Positions 8,244 to 16,916 are shown, counted from the stretch's first letter. The stretch is 45,845 nt of DNA from Elusimicrobiota bacterium (GCA_026388115.1 JAPLKK010000121.1:32504-78348), one strand, 5' to 3'. Notes: a model not told the origin generated them from the letters alone. Numbers and translations: made by a program.

Positions 8244-8945
8244 ATGCATCGCCTGCTCGCTGCCGGGCTGCTCGCGCTCTCCGCCCTCGCCCGCGCCGCT
8301 GACTTCACCATCGAGGTCAAGGAGGGTACTCGACCTCTCGACCCAGCCCAGCTTGAGACGCTCCGTTCCACGCTTGCCGAGCTTACCGAGCAAGTCCCGG
8401 GAGTCCTCGATAAGGTCGTCATCGAGGAGCGGCCCTTCACCCCAACGCTGGTGACGTGGGGCGCCGCCGGCAAGAATCAGCTCTGGCTCAATCGCGTATG
8501 CTTCGATCACGTCGAGGGCCTGTGGATGAGCGTGGCCGCCCACGAGTTCGGCCATCTGGCGATGAAGCGCTTCCTGCCGCCGCTGTCCAAGGAGGCCTAC
8601 GACTGGATCGACCTCTTCAGCCAGATGTTCTTGCTCGAGATGAAAGGCAGCAAGATACTCAAGTGGTTCGCGGAGAATCGCTTCTCTCTCGCGCGCGTGT
8701 GCGCCGACGTGCCGTATGACGAGCCTCCAAACGACTCGGAGCTCTTCGCCATCGCCTTTGCCGTGCGCTTCCTGTGGCCGGACCAGTTCGCCTCGAGCCT
8801 CGGGTCTCCGTCGACTCGCGAGCAGGAGCTGGTCGCCCGGGTGTTCGCCGCTCTTCCCGTACGCCCGCGCCGCGCCGGTCCGCCGTCCGATGCGAGCGCC
8901 TGCGACGACCGCAAGGCGGCGCCTCCGCCGTCCGCCCGCCGCTAG
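8244..8945 (+). CDS. Secreted zincin-type metalloprotease
   Basis: The 233-residue protein has a signal peptide (MHRLLAAGLLALSALARA) and one HExxH motif in 'AAHEFGHLAMKRF'. A Glu about 80 residues later in 'NDSELFAIAFA' is a candidate third zinc ligand. The C-terminal 35 residues are Arg/Pro-rich and low complexity. The closest peptidase family is not clear. It is the second gene of the unit led by the leader at 7449 and probably acts outside the cytoplasm. Confidence 0.7.
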   Translation: MHRLLAAGLLALSALARAADFTIEVKEGTRPLDPAQLETLRSTLAELTEQVPGVLDKVVIEERPFTPTLVTWGAAGKNQLWLNRVCFDHVEGLWMSVAAHEFGHLAMKRFLPPLSKEAYDWIDLFSQMFLLEMKGSKILKWFAENRFSLARVCADVPYDEPPNDSELFAIAFAVRFLWPDQFASSLGSPSTREQELVARVFAALPVRPRRAGPPSDASACDDRKAAPPPSARR

Positions 8946-9005
8946 CCGGCTTTTGTCATATTGAGAAGCGTGCAGATGCCTCGTCGCTCTGAATCCACAG
9001 TCACT

Positions 9006-9726
9006 TCACTGAGCCAAACATGATCGCGTGCAAGGTGTCGGTGACCAGAATTCGCCGCCTACCGGCCCCCCGCCAGAACACCGATACTTGTGGTCGGCAT
9101 CGAGACTTGGACAATAGGTGCCGCATATCATGCCGGGAACTGACGCACAAACGGCAGCCGGCTCGACCCATGTGCCGTTGCTGCACATCATTTTTCGGCT
9201 TGGGCACATCTGCACGAGAGACGTCCCGCAGTTTCCGGTATGGTAGGAATAGCCGTCTGGTACGACGGCTCCATTCGGCATCGTGCAACCCGCTCCTGTT
9301 GCAGACGCCTTTCCGCTGATCGGTTCGCACCGGAAGATGGGCGCGGCCGTTCCGGACGTCGGCGGGGGGGCGTGCCGAACGCAACGGTTGCCGGCGGCGC
9401 AGACCGACTGTCCGCTTGACGGGAGCCGGCGTGACGCGACCGCGACACGCGAGCGAACACGGATCCGTGACATGAAGCTGCGGATACAACCGCCCCCTCT
9501 GCCTGCACGCCGCGCAGGTATCGGTCTTTCCGTTGCCGCCGGTCGGCACCGCTTGGCTCGCTGGCCCGTGCATGTCCGCGTCGACCACCGTCCCGACGGC
9601 AGGCGCAGGCAGCGTCGGGTCGTAGGATTCGTCGAGCATTTCGTCGTAGCCGGCCCGGGCTCCGAGACTCGCAACCGCACAGAGGGCGGCGGCGAGAAAG
9701 ATGGGAATCACAATCGCTGTTCTCAT
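9006..9726 (-). CDS. Secreted Cys-rich protein, frameshifted
   Basis: The first frame, from ATG 9726, gives a signal peptide (MRTAIVIPIFLAAALCA) and 'TCAACRQRG...DPCSLACRG'. A second frame then continues with 'VCAAGNRCVRH', 'GAGCTMPNGAVVPDG' and 'MMCSNGTWVEP' to the stop at 9006. Removing one base from a CCC run (complement of about 9421-9423) joins them, giving about 239 residues with many Cys. The paralog at 11312 has the same modules in a different order. Either an assembly error or a recent pseudogene. Probably a disulfide-rich extracellular protein. Confidence 0.65.
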
Positions 9727-9855
9727 GGGTTTGACCTCGCATGAAAGGTATGGCTCCAAATGGCGCTCTGGCGCTACTAAATTTCCGCTGATTGAAAAAG
9801 ATTCAAAACAAGAAGGATTTTTTCATGAGGGGCGATCCGGTTGAACGGCGATTAC
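9727..9855 (-). promoter_or_regulatory. Conserved 5' leader, copy 6
   Basis: Core TTAGTAGC (one change from TTAGTGGC) is the complement of 9773-9780. TTTTTC/GGAAA forms the upstream hairpin. Near the 5' end CCTCATGAAA can pair with TTTCATGCGAGG at the Shine-Dalgarno (10 bp with a 2-base bulge). Its 5' end abuts the stop codon of the preceding gene. It is nearly identical to the copy at 11948. Confidence 0.65.
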
Positions 9856-10799
9856 AGGGTCGAGGCGATGCAGGCAGCCCAGTGCGGGCCGTTGGCCCTG
9901 ATAGTCCCGCATTCTGTCGTTTTTTGACCGGACAGGGTGCAGACGGCGTATCCGTTGCTCGATTGCGTCCAACAGATGACCACCTCGCCGGACGGATACC
10001 TGCACTCGTTGTTGCCGTTGCTGTGCTCGGCACAGGACACGCGGCCGCCGGAAGCAATGTCGCATCCGGGACCATAGGCGTTTCTGTAACAGTAGGTATT
10101 GCCCTGCGGGCCCGGGCAGACAGTCTGCGCGCCGTGTATCTCACAGTTCGCTGAAAGCTGCTGGGCGGGAGGGGGCGGCTCGACGACAGGCGGCGGCGTG
10201 AATTCCAAGAGGCCGGATGCCTTGGGGTTGGCGGCTCCGTCGAGGACGCGGCAGGCCACTTTGTAGTCGCCGACTTTATGAGAAGGCAGGGTCTCATCCA
10301 CAAACTTAGTCATGGAGAGCGCGCCTTCTACTTCATTTCTATTCTTTTGCGCCATGTCCGCCATTTCACTGGCTTTGAATCCAAACAAGTAAGCGAAAAC
10401 CATGGGATTGGGGTCATTAAAGTAGACCCATAACTCATCTCTACCGTTTTCTTCTTTGACTAATATGCCCCCTGTCTTATTCAGCACCGACGACGTGGGC
10501 TTCTTATCATTCAGCCCACGTATCCATCCTACGCCTGCGGCAGGAGGGTCCACGACCTTGCATTGAATGGCATTCGGAAACCGGGAAGCCGGCCCGTTCT
10601 GCGCATTTTCCGTGCCGACCGCCCTTGGTTCCCCGGCAGCCGGCACCTGGATATCGGCGGCGGATTGGGTGCCGGTGATGGCCTCGACCTTCTTGAGGAC
10701 CGCGCCTGTGTCGAGACTGCCGGCGGGGGCTGGAATCGCCGCGGTTAGCACGGCTAGAGCTGCAAAAGCGGCCAGACACTTCCGGGGAACGCTCTTCAT
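9852..10799 (-). CDS. Secreted protein with Cys-rich C-terminal domain
   Basis: The 315-residue protein has a signal peptide (MKSVPRKCLAAFAALAVLTA). A central domain of about 170 residues contains 'ELWVYFNDPNPMVFAYLFGF', followed by a Pro-rich linker ('PPPVVEPPPPAQ') and a C-terminal region of about 90 residues with many Cys ('CEIHGAQTVCPGPQGNTYC', 'CGTIRANGPHWAAC'). The start at 10799 is chosen because GGAG lies nine bases upstream; ATG 10808 leaves no room for a ribosome site. It has no leader of its own and follows the small gene at 10889. A truncated copy of its 3' end lies at 12070. Function unknown. Confidence 0.65.
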   Translation of the reverse strand: MKSVPRKCLAAFAALAVLTAAIPAPAGSLDTGAVLKKVEAITGTQSAADIQVPAAGEPRAVGTENAQNGPASRFPNAIQCKVVDPPAAGVGWIRGLNDKKPTSSVLNKTGGILVKEENGRDELWVYFNDPNPMVFAYLFGFKASEMADMAQKNRNEVEGALSMTKFVDETLPSHKVGDYKVACRVLDGAANPKASGLLEFTPPPVVEPPPPAQQLSANCEIHGAQTVCPGPQGNTYCYRNAYGPGCDIASGGRVSCAEHSNGNNECRYPSGEVVICWTQSSNGYAVCTLSGQKTTECGTIRANGPHWAACIASTL

Positions 10800-10888
10800 T
10801 TCACCCATCTCCTCATCCTAGCTCCGACGTCTCAATACAAGCGGCTCATGATGCGATCTCCGCTCCCAAAGCGCCGGCATTTCGCGCT

Positions 10889-11110
10889 TCAGCCGCAGCA
10901 ACCGCCCTCGCTATCCGGCGGCGCGGTCGCCGTCGAGGTCGATACGTTTACAGGGCTGGTCGAGCAGACGACCGAAGCCGTCTCGTATCTTGGGTCGCCG
11001 TTTCCACATGGCTCTACCAGCTGCGCTGCGGTCGGCCGCTTGAGCGACACCACCGCAAACGACGCGAAAGCGGCCATGAACACCAACGAGCGTTTCAGAT
11101 TGCCGAGCAT
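10889..11110 (-). CDS. Small secreted protein ending in CCG
   Basis: The 73-residue product starts MLGNLKRSLVFMAAFASFAV after AGGAGGGATT. It has two isolated Cys, a Thr/Ser stretch and ends 'SEGGCCG' at the stop codon. The signal peptide, size and Cys-Cys-Gly end place it with the Thr-rich proteins at 3457, 16956 and 17224, but in this one the Cys-Cys-Gly is terminal, as if the Thr-rich tail were lost. First gene after a leader copy. Confidence 0.6.
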   Translation of the reverse strand: MLGNLKRSLVFMAAFASFAVVSLKRPTAAQLVEPCGNGDPRYETASVVCSTSPVNVSTSTATAPPDSEGGCCG

Positions 11111-11245
11111 AATCCCTCCTGCTGCTAAAACTCTAGCCGGAATCCGGCAACGCTCGCCACTAAGATTCCTCTGATCGAAAATGACGCTCGGAAACAACCG
11201 CTTCTTGCGCCCCGGCGGCGCGCGGCCATAACGTGTTGACCTGTC
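11111..11245 (-). promoter_or_regulatory. Conserved 5' leader, copy 7
   Basis: Core TTAGTGGC is the complement of 11156-11163 and opens a stem GGCGA-gcg-TTGCC. The upstream hairpin is TTTC/GGAA. The 5' block is weak (CGTTAT). The B-stem differs in sequence from other copies but keeps pairing. Confidence 0.55.
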
Positions 11246-11311
11246 GGCCGACAAAGAAGTGTTGGGGACACTACACTAGGGTCCGAAGGAGCTTCCCCGC
11301 ACGGGAGCACC

Positions 11312-11947
11312 TCATTCGGAGAAGGGATCATCAGGGCACGATGTCTCATACTGATGCCGCGTAGCGTAAGTGCCGTAGGACACAAAAGAACCGTTGACGC
11401 ACAGCTTTGGCGGCGGGCAAACCACCCCGCAGGCTCTAGAATTGCCGGCTACGCCACCATTGGGGACCGTCAAGTCTCCACAATGGCGATGTACGATGCA
11501 GCTCCCGTTTCCGCCAACAGGGGCGATAGGAGTGACGGGGAAAGGGCGGTGCGGCCGCCGACAGACCGTCGAGCACGGATCGATCTGAGTGTAGCGGTTG
11601 CCGCCGGACTTCGATCTCTCCCTGCAGGCGGCGCAAGCGTCACTCTGTTCCTTGGTCGGCACGCACCGGAAGAAGTCCGCTACGGACAGTACCACGCACT
11701 GGCTGCCTGGAGGACACTTTCGAACGCAACGGGTGCCTGCGGGACAGCTCCCATAGCCGCACGTCACCGGGCCGGCCGAGGCCGTCTGCCCGAAGTTGAT
11801 CTCGACCGGCGGCGGGACCCGGGGGATCTGCAGAGCCGCCTCTTCGGCGTCGCCGGGGTTCCCGGCACCTTCGGCCCATGCTCCGCGAGTCATCCCCGCG
11901 GATAGGGCGGCGGCCAGAAAGATGGGAATCAGAATCGCTGTTTTCAT
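11312..11947 (-). CDS. Secreted Cys-rich protein, intact paralog of 9006
   Basis: The 211-residue protein starts MKTAILIPIFLAAALSAG, a signal peptide nearly identical to that of the gene at 9006. Its mature part has about 20 Cys in modules: 'CGYGSCPAGTRCVRKCPPGSQC', then 'ACAACRERS...DPCSTVCRR', then 'SCIVHRHCGDLTVPNGG' and 'PPPKLCVNGSFV'. The spacing suggests several small disulfide-bonded units. The order of the first two modules is reversed relative to 9006. Single-gene unit with its own leader. No known family is recognised. Confidence 0.65.
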   Translation of the reverse strand: MKTAILIPIFLAAALSAGMTRGAWAEGAGNPGDAEEAALQIPRVPPPVEINFGQTASAGPVTCGYGSCPAGTRCVRKCPPGSQCVVLSVADFFRCVPTKEQSDACAACRERSKSGGNRYTQIDPCSTVCRRPHRPFPVTPIAPVGGNGSCIVHRHCGDLTVPNGGVAGNSRACGVVCPPPKLCVNGSFVSYGTYATRHQYETSCPDDPFSE

Positions 11948-12072
11948 GGGTTTGACCTCGCATGAAAGGTATGACTCCAAATGGCACTCTGGCGCTACTA
12001 AGTTTCCGCTGATTGAAAAAGATTCACAACACGAAGGATTTTTTCATGAGGGGCAATCCGGTTAAACGGCGA
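11948..12072 (-). promoter_or_regulatory. Conserved 5' leader, copy 8
   Basis: Core TTAGTAGC is the complement of 11994-12001. Near-identical to the copy at 9727, including CCTCATGAAA against TTTCATGCGAGG. The 5' block is CGTTTAACC. The duplication that made it also carried over the gene fragment at 12070-12118. Confidence 0.65.
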
Positions 12073-12118
12073 TTACGAGGCCGTTGGCCCTAATCGTCCC
12101 GCATTCTGTCGTTGTGTC
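12070..12118 (-). pseudogene. 3'-end remnant of a second copy of the 9852 gene
   Basis: The fragment reads 'TTECGTIRANG' and then a stop, matching the last residues of the 9852 product, with about 27 bases deleted near the end. It sits against leader copy 8 exactly as the intact gene sits against leader copy 6. Homology stops near 12120, where the upstream region of kinase 2 begins. Confidence 0.65.
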
Positions 12119-12191
12119 GCCGTGGCCCCCGGCGGCGCGCGCCAATTGCGTGCTGACCCGGACGAAGATGCTAAGATTCCATGCGTTCCCT

Positions 12192-13703
12192 ATGCACGCG
12201 GCGGCGCTGTTGGCATCATGTCTCTCGGTCGCGGCGGCGGCCACGGCAGGCCGGCCCGCGGTCGCGGCCTCGACCGGCACCCGCATCGACGCCTCTCAGC
12301 GCGAGCTCGCCCTACCGTTCATCGAACAGCTCCTGAACCTGCGCGTCGACGAGCTCGGGCCAATGAACATCTCCGGCGAGCAGGTCGACCGCGACATCGC
12401 GTCTCTGATCGCGGAGATCGACCGCACGGAGCAGGCTCTCCCCGTCGATCGCGCCAGGGCGCTCCGAGCGGAATACCGCAATTACGCCGATCTCGACGCG
12501 CTCGATCGGGACCACTACGCGCTCTCCAAGCCTCTAGAGGCCGCCTGCTCCGGCCTGCGGCTCCGGCTGACGGCCCTGGAGAAGCTGATCCGCCTCCGGA
12601 CCCATCGCCATCTGCCCGCGGTGGTCGCCCGCGGCGCCAAGAGCGACGCCGACGAGGTCGGGAGGCAGGCGAAGGAGTGGACGCAATACCGCCGCATGGA
12701 TGCCTTCTGGTCCACCGATTGCGTCGGACTCCTTCGAGAACAGAGGGGCGAATATTCGGCCCGGCGCCGGGCGATCCTTTCGGAGCGCTCCGCTGCGCGG
12801 CGTTGCGCCGCCGCAGCCGGCGCTTTCTTCTGCCTCGCGGCGGGCGCGGGCTTTTGGGCCTTCCGGCGGCACTCGCGCTCGGCGGGCGGTGCCGGGCGCC
12901 CCCGCCTCATCGGACGGAACTACCGCCTCGAGAGGGAGATCGGCCGAGGAGGAATGGGGCTGGTCTTCGAGGCCACCGATCTGGCGCTTGGCCGCAAGGT
13001 GGCGGTCAAGCAGCTGCGCGAGGAGCTCAAGCAGGACCCGAGGGAGCTGGAGCAGTTCCTGGCCGAAGCCCGGATCGTGGCCGGGCTCAAGCATCCGAAC
13101 ATCGTCGGCATCGACGCGATCGTCCAGGACCCGGACGAGACCTATCTCATCTTCGAGCTGATCGAAGGCCGAGGCTTGGACCGCGCGCTGGCCAAGGCCG
13201 GCAAGCTGGACCTTCGCTCCGTCTGCTCGCTGGCGCGCCAAGTGGCCTCGGCGCTGGACTATGCCCATGCCCAGAGCGTCATCCACCGCGCCCTCAAGCC
13301 GGCGAACGTCATGGTCACGCCGCAGGGCGCCGCGAAGGTCACCGACTTCGGCCTCGCCTGCCGCGCCAGCATGACCGTCGCCTATCTCACCCAGGCCGAG
13401 AACTGGGGAACTCCGCAGTACATGGCGCCCGAAGCGGAGCTGGGGGAGACGTCGCCCGTCTCGGACGTATTCTCCCTCGGCGCCCTCGTCTACGAGGCGG
13501 TCACGGGAAACATCCCGTTCCCCGGCCCCAACTTCCTGGCGCAAAAGCGCGAAAAGTTCTGGCGTCCGGCGTCCCAGGTCGTCTCCGTCCTTCCGCGGGC
13601 GATAGACGAGGTCCTGGCCCGCGCGATGCACCCGGAGCCGGCGGCGCGATTCCGCACCGCGGGGCAGTTGGCTCAAGCGCTCGATTCGCTGGTCTCAGCC
13701 TAG
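12192..13703 (+). CDS. Membrane Ser/Thr kinase homolog 2, catalytic Asp missing
   Basis: The protein is 503 residues from ATG 12192 (MHAAALLASCLSVAAAATAG signal peptide) or 511 from ATG 12168; an extended -10 (TGCTAAGAT, 12169-12177) favours the later start with a very short leader. A helical extracytoplasmic domain of about 190 residues is followed by a transmembrane helix ('CAAAAGAFFCLAAGAGFWAF') and a C-terminal kinase fold. Gly loop (GRGGMGLVFEATD), VAVK lysine and DFG are present, but the catalytic loop reads HRALKPAN with Ala (near residue 367) instead of the catalytic Asp. It is therefore a likely pseudokinase. Its upstream region contains the duplication remnant. Confidence 0.85.
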   Translation: MHAAALLASCLSVAAAATAGRPAVAASTGTRIDASQRELALPFIEQLLNLRVDELGPMNISGEQVDRDIASLIAEIDRTEQALPVDRARALRAEYRNYADLDALDRDHYALSKPLEAACSGLRLRLTALEKLIRLRTHRHLPAVVARGAKSDADEVGRQAKEWTQYRRMDAFWSTDCVGLLREQRGEYSARRRAILSERSAARRCAAAAGAFFCLAAGAGFWAFRRHSRSAGGAGRPRLIGRNYRLEREIGRGGMGLVFEATDLALGRKVAVKQLREELKQDPRELEQFLAEARIVAGLKHPNIVGIDAIVQDPDETYLIFELIEGRGLDRALAKAGKLDLRSVCSLARQVASALDYAHAQSVIHRALKPANVMVTPQGAAKVTDFGLACRASMTVAYLTQAENWGTPQYMAPEAELGETSPVSDVFSLGALVYEAVTGNIPFPGPNFLAQKREKFWRPASQVVSVLPRAIDEVLARAMHPEPAARFRTAGQLAQALDSLVSA

Positions 13704-13745
13704 ACCCAGCCCTCCTGAAGCCCTGGCCGCCCCTTCGCCGGCCGC

Positions 13746-13775
13746 TTGACAGCCCTGGCAGGCCGGGCCTACACT
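13746..13775 (+). promoter_or_regulatory. Sigma70-like promoter of histidine kinase 1
   Basis: TTGACA (13746-13751), 18-base spacer, TACACT (13770-13775). The ATG at 13786 is ten bases after the -10 box, so the 5' UTR would be only a few bases. No Shine-Dalgarno sequence is visible. Confidence 0.6.
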
Positions 13776-13785
13776 TTGGCCGGCC

Positions 13786-15276
13786 ATGACGATCCGGATG
13801 AGGCTCGCGCTGCTGATCTGCGGGCTGGTCGCCTTCTCCTTCGCGTTGTCCGCGGCGATCCTGGCGTGGTCCGCGCGACGCGCGAGCGACGCGCAGGTCG
13901 AATCCCGGCTCACAGCGTTCAACGAGGAGCTCGCGGCGTCGGCCGAGCACGCCATCGCGGCGCGGAATCTGTCGCTCTTGGCGCCCTCGGCCAGAACGGC
14001 GATGATGGAGAGAGGAATGCTTTTCCTCTCGGTCTCGCGCGCCGACGGCGGGACGTTGTGGCGCGCGGCGCGAGCGGGCTTTTCGGAGCCCCTCAACGAG
14101 GAGGGAGTCCGTCTCGCCTTGGCCGCCGGGCGCCGGCCGAAGTCGTCCTACGAATCGAGCGGCGCCTCCGCCTGGGAGTGGGTGATCCCGCTCCAGGCGC
14201 GCATCGAAACGAGAAAGGGAACCTTGGGCGCCGATACGACCGGCGTGGTCCTGCGCGCGGGCTATGACGCCGCCCAGCTCCGCCGCGAGGCATCGGCGGC
14301 CGCCGCCCAAGCGGCCGGCCCGGCGCTCAAGAACCTGCTGCTTGCCGCTCTGGCCTGCCTGGCGCTCGGGTTCGCCGGCGCGGCGCGGCTTTCGGCCGGA
14401 TTCACGCGGACCATCCGCAAGCTTCTCACGGGCGTACAGGCCGTCGGCGAGGGTCATCTTTCGGCCCGGGTCCAGACGAGCCGCGCCGACGAGCTCGGCG
14501 AGTTGTCGGGCGAATTCAACGCCATGAGCCAGCGTCTCAAAGAGCTCGAGCATCTCAAGGAAAGCTTCCTGCTGACCATCACCCACGATCTGAACAACCC
14601 GTTGTCGGCCGTCACAGGGTACGCCGAGCTGCTGCGCTCGGGCACCTACGGCCCGGTCACGGAAAAGCAGGCAGCCGCCGTAGACCGGATCTCCGAAGGC
14701 GGCCACCGGCTCGCGGAGTCGATCGACAACATCCTGGATCTCACCCGGATCGAGGCGGGCAAGATGCCCGTCGCGCCCCAGGAGCTTCACTTGGGAACCG
14801 TGGTGCAGACGGCGATCGGCCCGCTCGAGGCAAAGGCCCGCGAGTTGGGTGTCGTCTTCGACGCCTCGGCCATTCCCGACGACGACGCCGTCTGGGCCGA
14901 CGAGCGCGCCCTGCAGCGGCTTCTGTCGAACCTGGCTTGGAACGCGCTCCGCTACACGCCCAAGGGCGGCCGGGTCTCGCTGAGCTTCAGGCGCGGGCCG
15001 GCCGGGACGCCGGGAGAGGACGTCGTCGTGGTCGAGGACACGGGAGCCGGCATACCGAAGGACAGGCTCTCGAGGATCTTCGAGAAATTCTCGCGGATCG
15101 AGGAAACGGCCGGCGCGGCGCGCCTGCCCAGCGGGCCGGGGCTCGGGCTCGCGATCTGCAAGCGGATCGCCGAAAGGCACGGGGGGCGCATCTGGGCCGA
15201 GAGCGAACTGGGCCGCGGCTCGGCTTTCTTCGTCTCGCTGCCGCGCAACAGCCCCGGCAGCTCTGCCCGGCCCTGA
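13786..15276 (+). CDS. Membrane sensor histidine kinase (HAMP-HisKA-HATPase)
   Basis: The 496-residue protein has a first transmembrane helix (about residues 5-27), a periplasmic sensor of about 150 residues and a second helix ('LLLAALACLALGFAGAA', about 183-200). A HAMP linker follows, then the dimerisation domain with phospho-acceptor His267 ('LTITHDLNNPLSAV'), then the ATPase domain with 'WNALRYTPKGG', 'VEDTGAGIP' and 'GPGLGLAICKRI'. All catalytic motifs are intact. No response regulator is adjacent; the nearest receiver domain in the window is at 32853. It sits between two Ser/Thr kinase genes and ends five bases from the convergent kinase 3 stop. Confidence 0.9.
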   Translation: MTIRMRLALLICGLVAFSFALSAAILAWSARRASDAQVESRLTAFNEELAASAEHAIAARNLSLLAPSARTAMMERGMLFLSVSRADGGTLWRAARAGFSEPLNEEGVRLALAAGRRPKSSYESSGASAWEWVIPLQARIETRKGTLGADTTGVVLRAGYDAAQLRREASAAAAQAAGPALKNLLLAALACLALGFAGAARLSAGFTRTIRKLLTGVQAVGEGHLSARVQTSRADELGELSGEFNAMSQRLKELEHLKESFLLTITHDLNNPLSAVTGYAELLRSGTYGPVTEKQAAAVDRISEGGHRLAESIDNILDLTRIEAGKMPVAPQELHLGTVVQTAIGPLEAKARELGVVFDASAIPDDDAVWADERALQRLLSNLAWNALRYTPKGGRVSLSFRRGPAGTPGEDVVVVEDTGAGIPKDRLSRIFEKFSRIEETAGAARLPSGPGLGLAICKRIAERHGGRIWAESELGRGSAFFVSLPRNSPGSSARP

Positions 15277-15287
15277 TCCTGTCAGGG
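15271..15287. terminator. Short hairpin between convergent genes
   Basis: CCCTGA-tcctg-TCAGGG overlaps both stop codons of the convergent pair. No U-run follows on either strand, so a terminator role is tentative. Confidence 0.35.
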
Positions 15288-16877
15288 GGCCAACGACGCC
15301 AGCGCCTGCGCGAGTTCCGCCGCGGAGTGGTACCGGCGCTCCGGCTCGGGGTCCAGCGCCCGCCGGACGACGTCGTCGAGCGCGCCGGGAAGCCCTGGAG
15401 CGGCCTGGGAAGGCGGGACGAACAGCATCTCGCGCTTCTGCGCCAGATAGTTCGGGCCCATGAACGGCAGTCTCCCGGTGACGAGCTCGTACAGCATCAC
15501 TCCCAGCGAGTAAAGGTCCGACTCGCGAGACGACGTCCCCAGCTCCTGCTCCGGCGCCATGTAGGGCGGCGTGCCGAAGGTCTGCAGGCCGGTCAGGCGC
15601 GTCACCGTCGCGGCGACCCGGTGCGCCAGCCCGAAGTCCATCACCTTGGCCGCGCCTTGCGTCGTCAGCATGACGTTGGCGGGCTTCAAGTCCCGGTGTA
15701 GCACGCCGTTGGCGTGAGCGAAATCCAGGGCCGAGCCGACCTGCCGCGCGAGCGCGCACGCGGCGCCGAGCCCCAAGCGGCCCTCCCGCCCCAAGGCGAC
15801 GTTCAGCGGCTGGCCCTCGACCAGCTCGAAGACCAAGTAGACGTCCGAACCGTCTTTGACCACGGCGTAGATCTCCACGATGTGCGGATGCTTGAGCGCC
15901 GCGACCAGCCGCGCCTCCGCCAGGAAGGCCTCCATGTCCCTCGGGCTCTGCTTGAACTCCTCGCGCAAGCGTTTGACCGCCACCTTGCGCCGCAAGCCCA
16001 GGTCGGTGGCCTCAAAGACCACTCCCATGCCGCCGCGGCCGAGCTCACGCTCGAGCCGGAAGTTGCCGCCGATGACGTCGCCCGCGCCGGAAGATCCGGA
16101 GGCCGGCCGGCGCCTGCCCCGTGCGAACCAGAGCCCCGCTCCGGCCAGAAAGAGGGCGCTTGCCGTGCCGCCGGCCGCCAGCCTCCGGCGCGAGCGCCGC
16201 CGCTCGAAGGACTTGCGCGCCTCGGCGTAGGCTTCCTCGTCCTCCTGCAGCGCGGACCGAAGGCGGAGGTCGAGCTTTTCCATCTCGTCCAAGAGATACG
16301 CCAGATCGAGCCCGTCCCGGACCACCTTGGGCATGGGCGTTCCCGGGGGAAACCAGAATCGGATCCTCGCCTCTGTATTCTTCGGCTTGGCGTCCGCATA
16401 GACGATGGGCATGAAGCTCTGCAAGAGCATGTCGGGGCCTGTCCGCAGTCCCTTGCGGGCGACCTTCTCGAACTCGGCGCGCTGTCGCCTCCTCTTCAAC
16501 ATCTCCAAGCGCTGGAGCTTCTCGTTGAAAGGGCCCTGCGCTTGCGTCACCGCCCGCAGCAGTTCGGCTCGTTCCCCCTCGAGAGCAAAGAGGTCCTCGG
16601 CGATGCGATAGCGCTCCCGCATCGGCTCCAGGCGCAGCAGGCAGCGCACGACGTCGGAGGAGACCGAGCGCAGCTCGCTCATCGCGTCGGCCTGGAGCTT
16701 GTCCTGATCTCCCGTCTGGAATCCGGCCGACGCGGCCGTGCTCGTGTCCACGAGCCGCTTCATCTCATCGACGGAGAGCGTCCGCGCCCGGCGCATCTCT
16801 TCCTTGGAGCCATCCGTCAAGTCGTCCGCGAATGCGGGCGGCGTCAGGAGGATGAACGCCAGCAGGACCTGCAGCAT
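15282..16877 (-). CDS. Membrane Ser/Thr protein kinase 3
   Basis: The 531-residue protein starts at ATG 16877 (MLQVLLAFILLTPPAFA signal peptide); a TTG at 16916 would lie in the promoter. An extracytoplasmic helical sensor of about 220 residues precedes a transmembrane helix ('GGTASALFLAGAGLWFA') and the C-terminal kinase. The kinase has GRGGMGVVFEATD, VAVKRL, HRDLKPANVM, DFGLAH and MAPEQE, so it should be active. It ends the operon-like series 20618-16956 but may also be transcribed separately. Substrates are unknown; nearby membrane proteins are candidates by position only. Confidence 0.88.
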   Translation of the reverse strand: MLQVLLAFILLTPPAFADDLTDGSKEEMRRARTLSVDEMKRLVDTSTAASAGFQTGDQDKLQADAMSELRSVSSDVVRCLLRLEPMRERYRIAEDLFALEGERAELLRAVTQAQGPFNEKLQRLEMLKRRRQRAEFEKVARKGLRTGPDMLLQSFMPIVYADAKPKNTEARIRFWFPPGTPMPKVVRDGLDLAYLLDEMEKLDLRLRSALQEDEEAYAEARKSFERRRSRRRLAAGGTASALFLAGAGLWFARGRRRPASGSSGAGDVIGGNFRLERELGRGGMGVVFEATDLGLRRKVAVKRLREEFKQSPRDMEAFLAEARLVAALKHPHIVEIYAVVKDGSDVYLVFELVEGQPLNVALGREGRLGLGAACALARQVGSALDFAHANGVLHRDLKPANVMLTTQGAAKVMDFGLAHRVAATVTRLTGLQTFGTPPYMAPEQELGTSSRESDLYSLGVMLYELVTGRLPFMGPNYLAQKREMLFVPPSQAAPGLPGALDDVVRRALDPEPERRYHSAAELAQALASLAP

Positions 16878-16887
16878 TCCAAAGCGA

Positions 16888-16916
16888 AGAGTAACCCCGG
16901 AAAGCAGGTCCGGCAA
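16888..16916 (-). promoter_or_regulatory. Possible promoter of kinase 3
   Basis: On the minus strand: TTGCCG (16911-16916), 17-base spacer, TACTCT (16888-16893), then ten bases to the ATG. The boxes are weaker than those of kinase 1 but the short-leader geometry is the same. Confidence 0.4.

Noticed and set aside
11255-11280. GTGTTGGGGACAC palindrome
   Set aside because: Resembles a REP half-site but is too short and single; no partner arm was found nearby.
13703-13785. Possible small RNA between kinase 2 and histidine kinase 1
   Set aside because: The interval is fully explained by a promoter and GC-rich short repeats.
16878-16916. Upstream TTG start of kinase 3 (16916)
   Set aside because: It lies inside the likely -35 box and would put 13 residues in front of a perfect signal peptide.
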